The notes: generated from the letters alone by a model not told the origin. A stretch of DNA of 64,000 nt from CBDEFX01 sp965237635 (GCA_965237635.1 CBDEFX010000002.1:930001-994000); one strand, 5' to 3'; positions 1 through 8,020 are shown, counted from the first letter of the stretch. Numbers and translations: made by a program.

Positions 1-362
1 GAAATGACGCTAAAGAACGGCTGCGCCGCAAGCACGCCGGACACTAGCCGCATGGTGGTCCCGCTGTTGCCGACGTTCAGCACCGAAGTGGGCTCGCTTA
101 GGCCATCGAGACCCTGCCCTCGGACTTCGAAGCACTCCTCTGCTTGGGTGATGGGGCACGCGGAGTGTAGTCTTATGGGCACGCCTAGTCCGCGAAGGCA
201 GCGGAGAATCGAGCGCCGGTCGTCGCCGACACAGAGGTTGGCGATGTGGGCCGTCCCGGTGGAGATAGAGTTCAGAAGCAGCGCGCGCAGCGAAATCGAC
301 TTGTCACCCGGAGGGGTGATCGTGCCTTCTATTCGCTTAGAGGGGCGTACGGTCTGTCTCAT
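1..362 (-). CDS. aroA: 3-phosphoshikimate 1-carboxyvinyltransferase (EPSP synthase), 5' part only
   Basis: The gene starts at an ATG ending at base 362 and runs off the left edge, so only about 120 N-terminal residues are visible. The visible part carries the EPSP synthase PGDKS motif (residues 18-22), which contacts phosphoshikimate and phosphoenolpyruvate, and the family motif NVGNSGTTMR (96-105). The enzyme makes EPSP in the shikimate pathway to chorismate. A tyrA-like gene lies upstream on the same strand, which fits an aromatic amino acid cluster, although 238 bases with a palindromic repeat separate them. The missing three quarters of the gene cannot be judged. Confidence 0.93.
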   Translation of the reverse strand, partial: MRQTVRPSKRIEGTITPPGDKSISLRALLLNSISTGTAHIANLCVGDDRRSILRCLRGLGVPIRLHSACPITQAEECFEVRGQGLDGLSEPTSVLNVGNSGTTMRLVSGVLAAQPFFSVI

Positions 363-508
363 GAGGGGATGCCGGAGGATGCTGGTCCTAGGTCACACTT
401 GATACGACAGATGTGATTGAGAACCCCGATTCGGCATCGGGCCTCCTCAGAATCATCCATGCCGATTGCCTCCGGCGCCCTAAAGGATGAAAGGCGTTCC
501 GCCGGGCG

Positions 509-531
509 GAGACGCCCCAGCGGGGCGTCTC
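509..531. repeat. Dispersed 23-bp palindrome (family R1)
   Basis: Arms GAGACGCCCC and its complement are separated by 3 bases. Near-identical copies lie at 9028-9050, 37316-37338 and 61504-61526, and a truncated copy at 48459-48474. It occupies the aroA/tyrA-like gap, where no other feature is seen. Confidence 0.9.
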
Positions 532-600
532 TACGGCCGATAGATCGTCGCTATTCGTGGGAATGACATTGAAAAAGCACTAGCTCTTGCCGGGGTACTT

Positions 601-1575
601 TCACTGATGCTGTCTCTTGGCCCCCGTGAGCTGTTGGTACCGGTCCGTAAGCCGCTTGCCGAACAGGCTACTTGCCACCGTCTTCCCCGGAGAAGGCACG
701 TCGAACCCCGGTTCCTCTGCCACGGCTCCTGCTTCCCACCGGGCATGTTCCTCCCAGGCGTGGACGAACGTATCCAGCAGGCCATCCCCAGCCTTGATCA
801 GGTCGCTGAACCTGTTCAGCTCGGCGGTCATCTGGTTGATCCAGTGGACAAGGGCATCGGACGTAGCCAGTGACCCGGCGGAGCTGTCCTCTGGGTCGTT
901 GGCCGCGAGCTGTGAGATGCCTCGGAACTCTGGTCCGGCCAGTCGGTGCATCTCTCTCCAGGAAGGGCTTCCGCTGGCGGAGTTGACCAGCGCTGCCGAC
1001 AATATCACCGGTAGCTGGGCCATGGCCGCGGCGTAGGAGTCGTGCTCGTGGGCGTCCAGAAACATAGGCTTGGCACCGAGCATCTCCACCATGCCGACTA
1101 CAGTCTTGACTGAGTCCGGGCTGGCCGACTTGGCAGGGATGACGCAGTAGTCGGTGTCGTCAAACAACGCCGCGTCGGCGTCATCGACGCTAGTCACGGA
1201 TCGTTTCGGCAACGGTCGCCCGCCGACAAAGCTGGACCCTGGACTCAGGTGGCTCTCCGCCCATTCCATGACCTGTACTTTGGCTGTGTCTGTGTCGGTC
1301 ACGACACAGCCCTCTTCCAGTATCGGGCCGATAGCTTCGAGCATCTCTCTCGTGTCGGCGAGCGGGATATCCAGGACGACCAGATGGGCCCCTTCGAGGG
1401 CCGACTTCAGGTTGCCCGCCGTTCGGTCAACCGCCCCCATCTTCGAAGCCCTCGAGAGCGACTCCCGGTCTCCGTCGGTTCCGACGACCTCGGTGTCTGC
1501 AAGCCGAGCCCTCTTGAGGCCCAGTGCGATGGAGACTCCGATTGGCCTCAGACCGATTATGGTGATGCGGTCCAC
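601..1575 (-). CDS. Prephenate/arogenate dehydrogenase-like protein, motifs degenerate
   Basis: The 324-residue product has the overall layout of TyrA: an N-terminal Rossmann domain followed by a helical dimerisation domain. I start it at the GTG ending at base 1575, preceded by AGGAGAG, because the family begins exactly there; an upstream in-frame extension has no such support. Several motifs depart from the family. The dinucleotide loop reads GLRPIG (residues 8-13) instead of GxGxxG. The loop usually reading HPMAG reads RPLPK (from R120), so the usual His is missing. The second conserved His of the helical domain (usually in SHLPH) is also absent. It may be a TyrA paralogue with another role, or a decaying gene. 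Its position beside aroA supports aromatic ancestry. Confidence 0.75.
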   Translation of the reverse strand: MDRITIIGLRPIGVSIALGLKRARLADTEVVGTDGDRESLSRASKMGAVDRTAGNLKSALEGAHLVVLDIPLADTREMLEAIGPILEEGCVVTDTDTAKVQVMEWAESHLSPGSSFVGGRPLPKRSVTSVDDADAALFDDTDYCVIPAKSASPDSVKTVVGMVEMLGAKPMFLDAHEHDSYAAAMAQLPVILSAALVNSASGSPSWREMHRLAGPEFRGISQLAANDPEDSSAGSLATSDALVHWINQMTAELNRFSDLIKAGDGLLDTFVHAWEEHARWEAGAVAEEPGFDVPSPGKTVASSLFGKRLTDRYQQLTGAKRQHQ

Positions 1576-1643
1576 GATCTCTCCTAGGGCGGCGTTACGA
1601 AGGTGCGCGTCCACTATTGATATCAGATTCCTCGACGGCCTGT

Positions 1644-2336
1644 CTACCAGAAGACCAGCCGGGCCAAGATGTCGATCGTCGGCCGAATCACACCGGCAAG
1701 GATTCCCAGCCTTAGGACAAAGATGTCCAGCAAGATCACCGCGAACAGAATCGCGGGACCGACGCGTTCTAGCCGGGCGAACTGCGAGGCGGCCTCCCTT
1801 GGCAGGACGCCAAGTGCGACCTTGAATCCGTCGAGCGGGGCCACCGGGATCAAGTTGAAGGCCGCCAGCAACAGGTTCCAAAAGATGACGGAGACCAGCA
1901 CGTACCCAAATATGTCGCCGGCCTCGCCGAGAAATTCAGGCGACCAGACATATGCCGCCTCAACAAGGCCGAAGTTGATCGGTATCGCAACCAACATGGC
2001 GGCCAGCACGTTGGATATGGGACCCGCCAGGGCCACCACTGCCATCCCCGTCCGCTGCCCCGCTCGCAGAAAGACAGGATTGATTGGGGTAGGTCTGCCC
2101 CATCCAAACCCTGCGAACAGGATCATGAAGCTGCCTACCGGGTCGAGGTGAGCCAGAGGGCTCAGGGTTAGTCGTCCTTGATTTCTTGCTGTCGAGTCCC
2201 CCTGCAACGTGGCGGCCAGAGCATGGCTGAACTCGTGGACTGTGATAGCCGCGGCTAGGGCTAAACAGAATGAAACGAGAGTAACAAACCCCTGGAGCGG
2301 GTCGGACTGCAGCTGGTCAAGGGCACGAAAGACCAC
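1644..2336 (-). CDS. Site-2 protease (M50) family membrane metalloprotease
   Basis: This 230-residue hydrophobic protein carries the zinc-binding HEFSH motif (residues 34-38) in the second membrane segment. Near the C-terminus it has NLIPVAPLDG (161-170), the second M50 active-site motif with the zinc-ligand Asp. The layout matches the short, PDZ-less M50B proteases that cleave substrates inside the membrane. It starts with GTG. Upstream on the same strand is the HesB-like gene, but a perfect hairpin between them suggests separate transcripts. The natural substrate cannot be deduced. Confidence 0.88.
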   Translation of the reverse strand: MVFRALDQLQSDPLQGFVTLVSFCLALAAAITVHEFSHALAATLQGDSTARNQGRLTLSPLAHLDPVGSFMILFAGFGWGRPTPINPVFLRAGQRTGMAVVALAGPISNVLAAMLVAIPINFGLVEAAYVWSPEFLGEAGDIFGYVLVSVIFWNLLLAAFNLIPVAPLDGFKVALGVLPREAASQFARLERVGPAILFAVILLDIFVLRLGILAGVIRPTIDILARLVFW

Positions 2337-2381
2337 GTGCGCTCACGCTAGACGGTGTTGCTCAGGCCCTGGACGCACAAA

Positions 2382-2403
2382 CGGGACGAGGTACCTCGTC
2401 CCG
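2382..2403 (-). terminator. Perfect 22-bp hairpin downstream of the HesB-like gene
   Basis: A perfect palindrome (arm CGGGACGAGGT) lies about 40 bases after the HesB-like stop codon. On the minus strand it is followed by TTTG. The T tract is short, so it is a probable but weak intrinsic terminator. Confidence 0.55.
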
Positions 2404-2441
2404 TTCGATGCTTTTCGTTATTGGTCGGTACTTGGTGTGTT

Positions 2442-2807
2442 TTAGTGGCCACCACAGCCGCATCCGCCACCGCCACAACCACCTCCGCCACCACCGCAGG
2501 CGCAACCGCCACCGCCGCCCTGGAGGTTCGGGTTGCTGATGACGAACCCACTTCGCATGAGGCCTTCGACGTAGTCGATCTGGGCACCTTCCACGAGAGG
2601 CGCGCTCTCGGAGTCCACCAGGACGCGGATGTTCTCGGCTTCGATAATGAAGTCGTCCTCTTTGGCCTCCTTTTCGACCCCGAGCATGTACTGGAAACCG
2701 CCGTTAGCACCCGGCATCACCATTACACGCAGAAGCGAGCCTTCCTCGCCTTCCTCGCTCAGGGCGTCTTGCAGCTTCTCGGCAGCCATTGATGTGATCT
2801 GGATCAC
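2442..2807 (-). CDS. HesB/IscA/ErpA-family iron-sulfur carrier-like protein
   Basis: The 121-residue protein follows the A-type Fe-S carrier fold through the conserved 'IDYVEGLMRSGF' and 'NPN' stretch near the end of the domain. I start it at the GTG ending at base 2807, which gives VIQITSMAAEKL, the family's usual beginning, with GGGAGG (2818-2823) ten bases upstream. Two things are odd. The first ligand cysteine, normally in a GCSGF-like loop, is replaced by GANGGF. The usual CGCG end is expanded into a 25-residue Gly/Cys-rich tail with five cysteines. A MITE sits about 45 bases upstream of the start, so an in-frame N-terminal extension into the MITE is unlikely to be real. Confidence 0.85.
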   Translation of the reverse strand: MIQITSMAAEKLQDALSEEGEEGSLLRVMVMPGANGGFQYMLGVEKEAKEDDFIIEAENIRVLVDSESAPLVEGAQIDYVEGLMRSGFVISNPNLQGGGGGCACGGGGGGCGGGGCGCGGH

Positions 2808-2852
2808 GAAGGAAGTGCCTCCCGGGGGTTGGACTGCTTCATATGCAACCTT

Positions 2853-3013
2853 GATTCTCTCGTAAAAAGTCTGTTCAGGTCGAATTAGAACAACCGTGCC
2901 CACGCCTGGGTACAATATACAGTCTCTGTTCCGTATACTACCCCAACATACGGTAGCGCTCAGATGTGCTAACTCGCTAGAACTTCCTCAAACCGGGTTT
3001 TTACGAGGGAATC
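2853..3013 (-). mobile_element. 161-bp MITE, copy 1
   Basis: The element is bounded by imperfect terminal inverted repeats (GATTCYCTCGTAAAAA) and flanked by the 6-bp direct repeat AACCTT at 2847-2852 and 3014-3019. A second copy of exactly the same length lies at 43346-43506 in the opposite orientation, with its own 6-bp duplication AACTTT. It has no coding capacity. This copy lies directly upstream of the HesB-like gene and may supply its promoter region. Confidence 0.88.
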
Positions 3014-3097
3014 AACCTTGCACGTTAACTAGCCGTCCTCATCGTATCACTTTGCCATCTGGCGGTCAACTGGCTGGGACACAAGACTGTGAGGCGT

Positions 3098-3460
3098 CTA
3101 CGAACCTGTCACGGATGCTTCAAGAGCGGTGTCGGTGGCCGTGGGCCGGGCCGTTAGCGCGTCCAACAGGTCCGAAACAAGGATGTCCTGCTTGGTGTGG
3201 TGGCGAAGCGGAAGGTTGGGGTCCACGTGATACAGGTTTCTCCGCCCGATCTTACTGCGTTCGATGTACCCTGCCGCTTCCAGGTCGGAGATTATCTTGT
3301 GGGTCGTCCGCTCGGTAATTCCGACGTGATTCGCGATCTCCCGGGCCGTATGACTCGGGTGGTGGGCAAGGTAGCTGAGCACCAGCCCGTGGTTGGTGAT
3401 CAGGGTCCACCGCGACCTCTTCGTTTCGGGCCCCGCAGCCTCCTTGGTCATGGCTGGCAT
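3098..3460 (-). CDS. Winged helix-turn-helix transcriptional regulator
   Basis: The 120-residue protein has a single DNA-binding domain of the MarR/ArsR type. The recognition helix region is around residues 38-62 (EIANHVGITERTTHKIISDLE), followed by a basic wing (IERSKIGRRNLYHV). The remaining C-terminal 40 residues have no recognisable ligand domain. The start is ATG. No divergent partner gene adjoins it: downstream lies the MITE and upstream 700 bases of repeats. Its target is therefore unknown. Confidence 0.8.
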   Translation of the reverse strand: MPAMTKEAAGPETKRSRWTLITNHGLVLSYLAHHPSHTAREIANHVGITERTTHKIISDLEAAGYIERSKIGRRNLYHVDPNLPLRHHTKQDILVSDLLDALTARPTATDTALEASVTGS

Positions 3461-3479
3461 CCTACCATAAGCGACTCAT

Positions 3480-4190
3480 AGTATCAATCGTAGCTGACCT
3501 CGCTGGGGATGTGGGGCGCGTAAGGACCTGAAAAAATGTGTTCCATTCTGTTCCATTGTGTCCCACTTAGCTAGGGAGCTCGGTACATTGCGGAACACCT
3601 GGGCAACGAAATGGAACAGGCCACCCTTCGGCGAGCTCAGTGCAGGAGCTCGGGTCTGTCCCCATAGAAATATGGTAGCACGGTTGTTCGGAAATGTCGA
3701 GGGTGGCACTTTGATGACAGGTCGTTTCACGGTCTGCACCATGGTCATCAACTCATTAAGTTGCCACCCACGGCGTACTGTCTCCCTTAGTCTCGATTCG
3801 GCCCCGATGCCGAATCGGGGGGACGAAGGGTCTGGGGAGGGTTGGGTGGTCTTCGCCACTCGGTCAACGCGGCGGCGTCTACGTGCAACGGAACCGTCCC
3901 CCAGATCCTTCGTCGCGGACTCCTCAGGATGACATGGCTTTGCACCTAAAATCGCAACCGGGATCGTCGTTCCACAGGCTCACCACGAACGTAGCTTCAG
4001 ATTCACCGTTCCCCCTGAGCTCGTCGAAGGGCGGCTCGGACCACTCGACACTTCTTGTGCAAAGCCGGATGACATGGTGGGAACTTCACACCGGCGGCCA
4101 ACTATTTTGTTGATGACCATCTAGCAGACTGGCCGCGGTTCGCCTCAGGCTTGGGCTCTGATATAATCCCCACGGATTCCCTCGGTAAAA
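3480..4190. repeat. Gene-free stretch with dispersed repeats
   Basis: No convincing gene is seen. Bases 3533-3690 resemble 48608-48735 (shared TGTTCCATTNTGTTCCATTG, then CAGCTAGGGA-like and GGTCTGTCC blocks). This segment contains TGTTCCAT and its complement ATGGAACA about 70 bases apart, so it can fold. Further on are a hairpin with arms CCCCGATTCGG/CCGAATCGGGG near 3790-3825, a TGAGCTCGTCGAAGGG-type repeat at about 4015, and a CACTTCTTGTGCAAAGCC motif seen again at 10.8 and 48.8 kb. Confidence 0.75.
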
Positions 4191-5522
4191 GTGGTCGCCG
4201 TCGACTTGTCGTGGTACGGGCCTCGTGAGGAGGAGTACTTGTCCAAGAGAAATTCAGGAGCCGGCGAGCAGGAAGCTCTCGAAAGGGCCCGGAGGTACCT
4301 GCCCGGAGGCAGCAACGGAAATACCGTGACCATGGAGCTGGTGGTCAGTCGAGGGCTAGGCTCCAGGGTCTGGGACCTGACCGGGAACGAGTACGTTGAC
4401 TACTGCCTGGGCTCCGGCCCTATGCTGATCGGCCATGCCCACCCGGAGGTGGTCGCCGCTGTCAAAGAGCAGGTCGAGGGAGGCTCGACCTTCTTTGGGC
4501 TCAACGAACACGCGATTAGCCTGGCCGAGGAGATCGTCAACGCGGTGCCTTGCGCGGAGAAGGTTAGGTTCACCAGCACCGGCACCGAGGCCACATTCTT
4601 TGCGATGCGGGCTGCGCGGGCCTTCCGGGGCCGGGACAAGATCCTGAAGTTCGAGGGTGGCTTCCACGGCATGAACGACTATGGGCTTATGAGCGTCGCG
4701 CCCGCTCACCCCTTGCATTTCCCCCATGGGACGCCCGATTCCTCGGGAATTCCCCAGTCGATACAGTCTGAAGTGCTGATAGCTCCGTTTAACGACATCG
4801 AGGCTGCCTCGGCGATCATCGAGCGGCAGCACGACGAGCTCGCCGGCGTGATAGTCGAACCCATGCAGCGTGTCATTCCCCCCAAACCGGGCTTTCTCGA
4901 GGGCCTCCGTGAAGTCACCCGTACCTACGAGCTGCCTCTGATATTCGACGAGATCGTGACTGGGTTTCGTTTCGCCTACGGCGGTGCGCAGGAGTACTAC
5001 GGAGTGGTGCCCGACCTATGTGCGTTGGGTAAGGTTCTGGCCGGCGGTTATCCTCTGGGCGCGGTCGCCGGTACGGCCGAGATAATGGACGGCTTCGCTC
5101 CCGCCGATGACGAAGGCGGGGCGTATGTCTGGCAAGAGGGGACGCTCAACGGCAACCCGGTCGCCGCCGTCGCCGGCCTCGCCACCCTCAGTATCCTCCG
5201 GCGTGAGGGCACCTACGAGCGACTCTTCGCAACAGGCGGGAAGATCAAGAACGGGTTTCAGCAGCTTCTCTACGAGGCTGAGATTCCGGCCCGGGTTGTC
5301 GGCGAAGCGCCAATGTTCGAAGTGTTATTCGTCGAAGACGAAGTCAGCGACTACCGCTCTGCATTGGGCAGGGACCAGCAGAAAGCAGTCCAGCTCAACC
5401 GGCTTCTACTGGAGCGCGGTATCTTGAAAACCAACAACAAATACTATGTGTCGACCGTCCACGACGAAGAAGACGTTGATGTGACGCTGAAGGCGTTTGC
5501 GTCGGCGATCAAAGAGCTTTAG
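4191..5522 (+). CDS. Class III pyridoxal-phosphate aminotransferase, glutamate-1-semialdehyde aminomutase-like
   Basis: The 443-residue protein resembles HemL throughout. It has the TGTEATFFAMRAARA cofactor-binding stretch, FDEIVTGFR with the PLP-contacting Asp, and the Schiff-base lysine in ALGKVLAGGYPLGA. True HemL serves tetrapyrrole synthesis, but many HemL-like proteins are catabolic transaminases and no heme genes are nearby. The neighbouring DapA-family lyase and RidA suggest amino or imino acid metabolism. The GTG start has a poor ribosome site. A TATAAT box at 4162-4167 lies just upstream, with a weak -35 (TTCGCC). The exact substrate is not resolvable from sequence. Confidence 0.85.
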   Translation: MVAVDLSWYGPREEEYLSKRNSGAGEQEALERARRYLPGGSNGNTVTMELVVSRGLGSRVWDLTGNEYVDYCLGSGPMLIGHAHPEVVAAVKEQVEGGSTFFGLNEHAISLAEEIVNAVPCAEKVRFTSTGTEATFFAMRAARAFRGRDKILKFEGGFHGMNDYGLMSVAPAHPLHFPHGTPDSSGIPQSIQSEVLIAPFNDIEAASAIIERQHDELAGVIVEPMQRVIPPKPGFLEGLREVTRTYELPLIFDEIVTGFRFAYGGAQEYYGVVPDLCALGKVLAGGYPLGAVAGTAEIMDGFAPADDEGGAYVWQEGTLNGNPVAAVAGLATLSILRREGTYERLFATGGKIKNGFQQLLYEAEIPARVVGEAPMFEVLFVEDEVSDYRSALGRDQQKAVQLNRLLLERGILKTNNKYYVSTVHDEEDVDVTLKAFASAIKEL

Positions 5523-5592
5523 CGGTAGCTCCTCGGTTGATTACTTTAGGAAGGACTCCGCATCACGACAGCTTGTGAAAATTTGTTGAGTT

Positions 5593-5677
5593 GCAAGTCA
5601 CGGGTGAAAAGAACGTGGCTTTTCCCACCCGCCCGCCCTGTCCGTTGTTTTGTTGGGGGTTCCCCCCAGACCCCTGC
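5593..5677 (+). repeat. Outer inverted repeat flanking the IS481 element (left)
   Basis: About 83 bases including a CCCACCCGCCCGCCCTG block and a GGGGGTTCCCCCCAGACCCC hairpin. It recurs in inverted orientation at 6964-7046 on the other side of the IS, and alone at 22825-22907. Confidence 0.85.
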
Positions 5678-6963
5678 TGTATGGACCGGACACATGGTGG
5701 ACGGGTGTTCGGAGACATGGTGGACACATTTGAGTATGTTAGGCATCGTGCCTGAGGTCAAGCTGGGCGATTTGATGAGTGGCGAAGAAGACGTTCCAGA
5801 CTCCATCGTCAGTTGTCGGCCGAATAGCCACTGGCATGCCCTTGAAGGCCTTAGGTACCTTGAAGATACGGCCAAACAACTGGAGCCTACCTTTGTCGTG
5901 AACACGGCGTACCAGGTCAGTTGGTTCGTATTCCAAGGGTGGAAGGATCTCGGGAAACAGTCTTTGGCTCACTTGGTACTTGGTGGCCGGAGTAGCAAGG
6001 TCAAGGGCGTCATGGGGCTGCTCCAAGTTGTAGATGTCCCGCCACAGGTCGAAGGCTCTCTGGCAGTGCGCCAGATCAGTGAAGCTGCTCCCCTGCAGCA
6101 CTTCAACGGTCATGGTTCGGTGGAAGCGCTCATCTTTTCCCTGTGTCTGAGGGTGATAAGGGCGTCCATGACTGACTCCGATGCCCAACCTCAGCAGCCA
6201 GACTGTAAAAGGTGTGTAGGGGTGGTCTTGGTCATGGCCCCACGGGGAGCCATTGTCCATCAACATTGTGTTGGGCAGGCCGTAGCGCCGGAAGATAGCC
6301 GTCAGGCGCTGTTGCACCATCTCTCCCTGCTCGTTACCGCAGGCCTGCAGCCCCAAGGCAAACCGAGAGTGATCGTCCAGAACAGTCAGAGGGTGGCAGC
6401 GTCCTCGGGTAAGGGGGAAGTGGCCTTTGAAGTCCATCTGCCACAGGTCGTTGGGTGCCTGGTGTTCAAATCGCTGCCAGGAACGGTGCTTGGGCCCCTC
6501 GGCGGGGTCAATGCGGCCATGACGACGCAAGATCGCCGTGATAGTACTGGGGGCCGGCATGTCCGCCTCAAACACATCCCTGCGGTCCAAAAGCCACCGT
6601 CGCAGCTTACGAGCTCCCCAGGCCGGATGGGCCGCACGGGCAGACAGCACCGCCTGCTCAACCTGCGATGGGGTACGTGCAGGCGAGTAGTGAGGCCGCC
6701 GCGGCAGCTCGACCAGGCCTGCCTCGCTCCCTTCACGGAAACGCCCAAGCCACTTGTATCCAGTCGTAGGGCTGATCCCGAAGCGACGGCAAAGGCCCCT
6801 TTTGTTGGTGCCTTCAGTCTGCGCCAGCTCCACGAACTCTCTCCTCTGAGACATAACGGACATCTCCTTCCATGGCATGACCACCTCCTTGTAATGAAGT
6901 CATGCCTATTATGGTGTCCACCATGTCCCCGAACATGTGTAAGCTATGTCCCCGGTCTATACA
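5678..6963 (-). mobile_element. IS481-family insertion sequence
   Basis: The element is about 1.29 kb with one transposase gene. Its ends form roughly 49-bp inverted repeats made of two related sub-blocks. The inner block is TGTTCGGRGACATGGTGGAC (5706-5725 and 6916-6935) and the outer one begins TGTATRGACCGG. No target duplication is evident, because the flanks are themselves inverted repeats continuing to 5593 and 7046. Confidence 0.88.
5739..6878 (-). CDS. IS481-family transposase, intact
   Basis: The 379-residue protein starts at the ATG ending at base 6878, with AAGGAGG five bases upstream. An N-terminal helix-turn-helix (KRGLCRRFGISPTTGYKWL) is followed by an integrase-type rve core. 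The DDE residues lie in QMDFKGH, LMDNGSPWG and GKDERFHR. A C-terminal Mu-type beta domain completes it. There is no frameshift or stop, so this copy may still be active. The long open frame on the opposite strand is a shadow of this gene. Confidence 0.95.
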   Translation of the reverse strand: MPWKEMSVMSQRREFVELAQTEGTNKRGLCRRFGISPTTGYKWLGRFREGSEAGLVELPRRPHYSPARTPSQVEQAVLSARAAHPAWGARKLRRWLLDRRDVFEADMPAPSTITAILRRHGRIDPAEGPKHRSWQRFEHQAPNDLWQMDFKGHFPLTRGRCHPLTVLDDHSRFALGLQACGNEQGEMVQQRLTAIFRRYGLPNTMLMDNGSPWGHDQDHPYTPFTVWLLRLGIGVSHGRPYHPQTQGKDERFHRTMTVEVLQGSSFTDLAHCQRAFDLWRDIYNLEQPHDALDLATPATKYQVSQRLFPEILPPLEYEPTDLVRRVHDKGRLQLFGRIFKVPKAFKGMPVAIRPTTDDGVWNVFFATHQIAQLDLRHDA

Positions 6964-7046
6964 CGGGGGTCTGGGGGGAACCCCCAGCAAAACAACGGTC
7001 AGGGCGGGCGGGTGGGAAAAGCAACCTTCGTTCCCTCGTGGCTTGC
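6964..7046 (-). repeat. Outer inverted repeat flanking the IS481 element (right)
   Basis: Inverted copy of 5593-5677, in direct contact with the IS terminal repeat on one side and ending about 30 bases before the DapA-family start codon on the other. Confidence 0.85.
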
Positions 7047-7078
7047 CACTAGATTTCGGCTCTCGCAAGGAGAACAAT

Positions 7079-8020
7079 ATGCTCACGGTTGAAGAGGCGA
7101 AGGCCCGGTTTCAGGGTGTATGCGTGCCCCTGGCGACCATATTCAAAGACGATGGCGCGCTCGACATCGACACCACCAAGTCCAACGTCCAGTGGATGAT
7201 CGACCAGGGGGCCCGCCAGGGCAACACCATCTTCATCGCCGCAGGCTCCGGCGGGGACTTCACCGTGCTCACCCTGGAGGAACGCAAGCAGGTTATCGCG
7301 GCCGTCGCGGAGGTCTCCGCCGGCCGTATACCGATCATCGCCAGCGTGCAGAGCACAGACATCCGCCAGACTATCGAGCTGTGCAACTTCTGCGAGGACA
7401 CGGGCATCGACGCGGTCCAGATGAGCGGGGGTTACTACTACACGGTGTCGGCCGACGACCTTGTCGCATGGGTCGAGGAGGTTGCGCGCCACACGGATGT
7501 CCCGTTCGCGGCGTACAGCCACTGGTACAGCGGTTCGAAGTACGACATGCCCGTCGCGGTGGCCGAGAGGTTGCTTCAGATTCCCAACACGGTCGCCGTC
7601 AAATGGGGGTCGCCGGACATGGAGAATTACGTCGAAGGGATACGCCGCTTCGCTCCGCGGGCGGCCCTAGTCAACAACGGGCTTCTCACGATATTCGGAC
7701 ACATCCTCGGCTGTAGGTCCTACATCAGCCACGTCCCGAACTTCTATCCGCACATGGACTGGAAGGTGTCAGACCTGATGGACCAGGGGCGTTACATCGA
7801 GGCCCAACGGCTATACGATGAATTCATGGTCCCATATGACGCGATAACTGGTGCGATCCGCGGGGCCACCGGAGGCGAAGGCGTCTTCGTCAAGCCCTTT
7901 ATGGACTTCGTCGGGCTTCCCGGGGGCCACTCACGTCTGCCATCGCGCGACGCCGCCGTAACACCTGAGATGCGCGCTGCCATCAGGAAGCTGATGGACA
8001 CGGTCGCCGTCGCCGCCTGA
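7079..8020 (+). CDS. Dihydrodipicolinate synthase (DapA/NanA) family aldolase or lyase
   Basis: The 313-residue TIM-barrel protein starts at ATG 7079 behind AAGGAGA. An in-frame extension upstream runs through repeat sequence and is not credible. Family features include the phosphate/carboxylate-binding segment AAGSGGDFTVLTLEER, a tyrosine cluster MSGGYYYT at the catalytic Tyr position, and the Schiff-base lysine in VAVKWGSPD. DapA itself has GTTGE and GIKE at these sites, so this is probably a different class I aldolase or decarboxylating lyase of the family. It sits between an aminotransferase and RidA. Confidence 0.88.
   Translation: MLTVEEAKARFQGVCVPLATIFKDDGALDIDTTKSNVQWMIDQGARQGNTIFIAAGSGGDFTVLTLEERKQVIAAVAEVSAGRIPIIASVQSTDIRQTIELCNFCEDTGIDAVQMSGGYYYTVSADDLVAWVEEVARHTDVPFAAYSHWYSGSKYDMPVAVAERLLQIPNTVAVKWGSPDMENYVEGIRRFAPRAALVNNGLLTIFGHILGCRSYISHVPNFYPHMDWKVSDLMDQGRYIEAQRLYDEFMVPYDAITGAIRGATGGEGVFVKPFMDFVGLPGGHSRLPSRDAAVTPEMRAAIRKLMDTVAVAA

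Noticed and set aside
5583..7052. 489-codon open frame on the plus strand
   Set aside because: It runs antisense through the IS481 transposase and into flanking repeats. The minus frame has intact DDE motifs.
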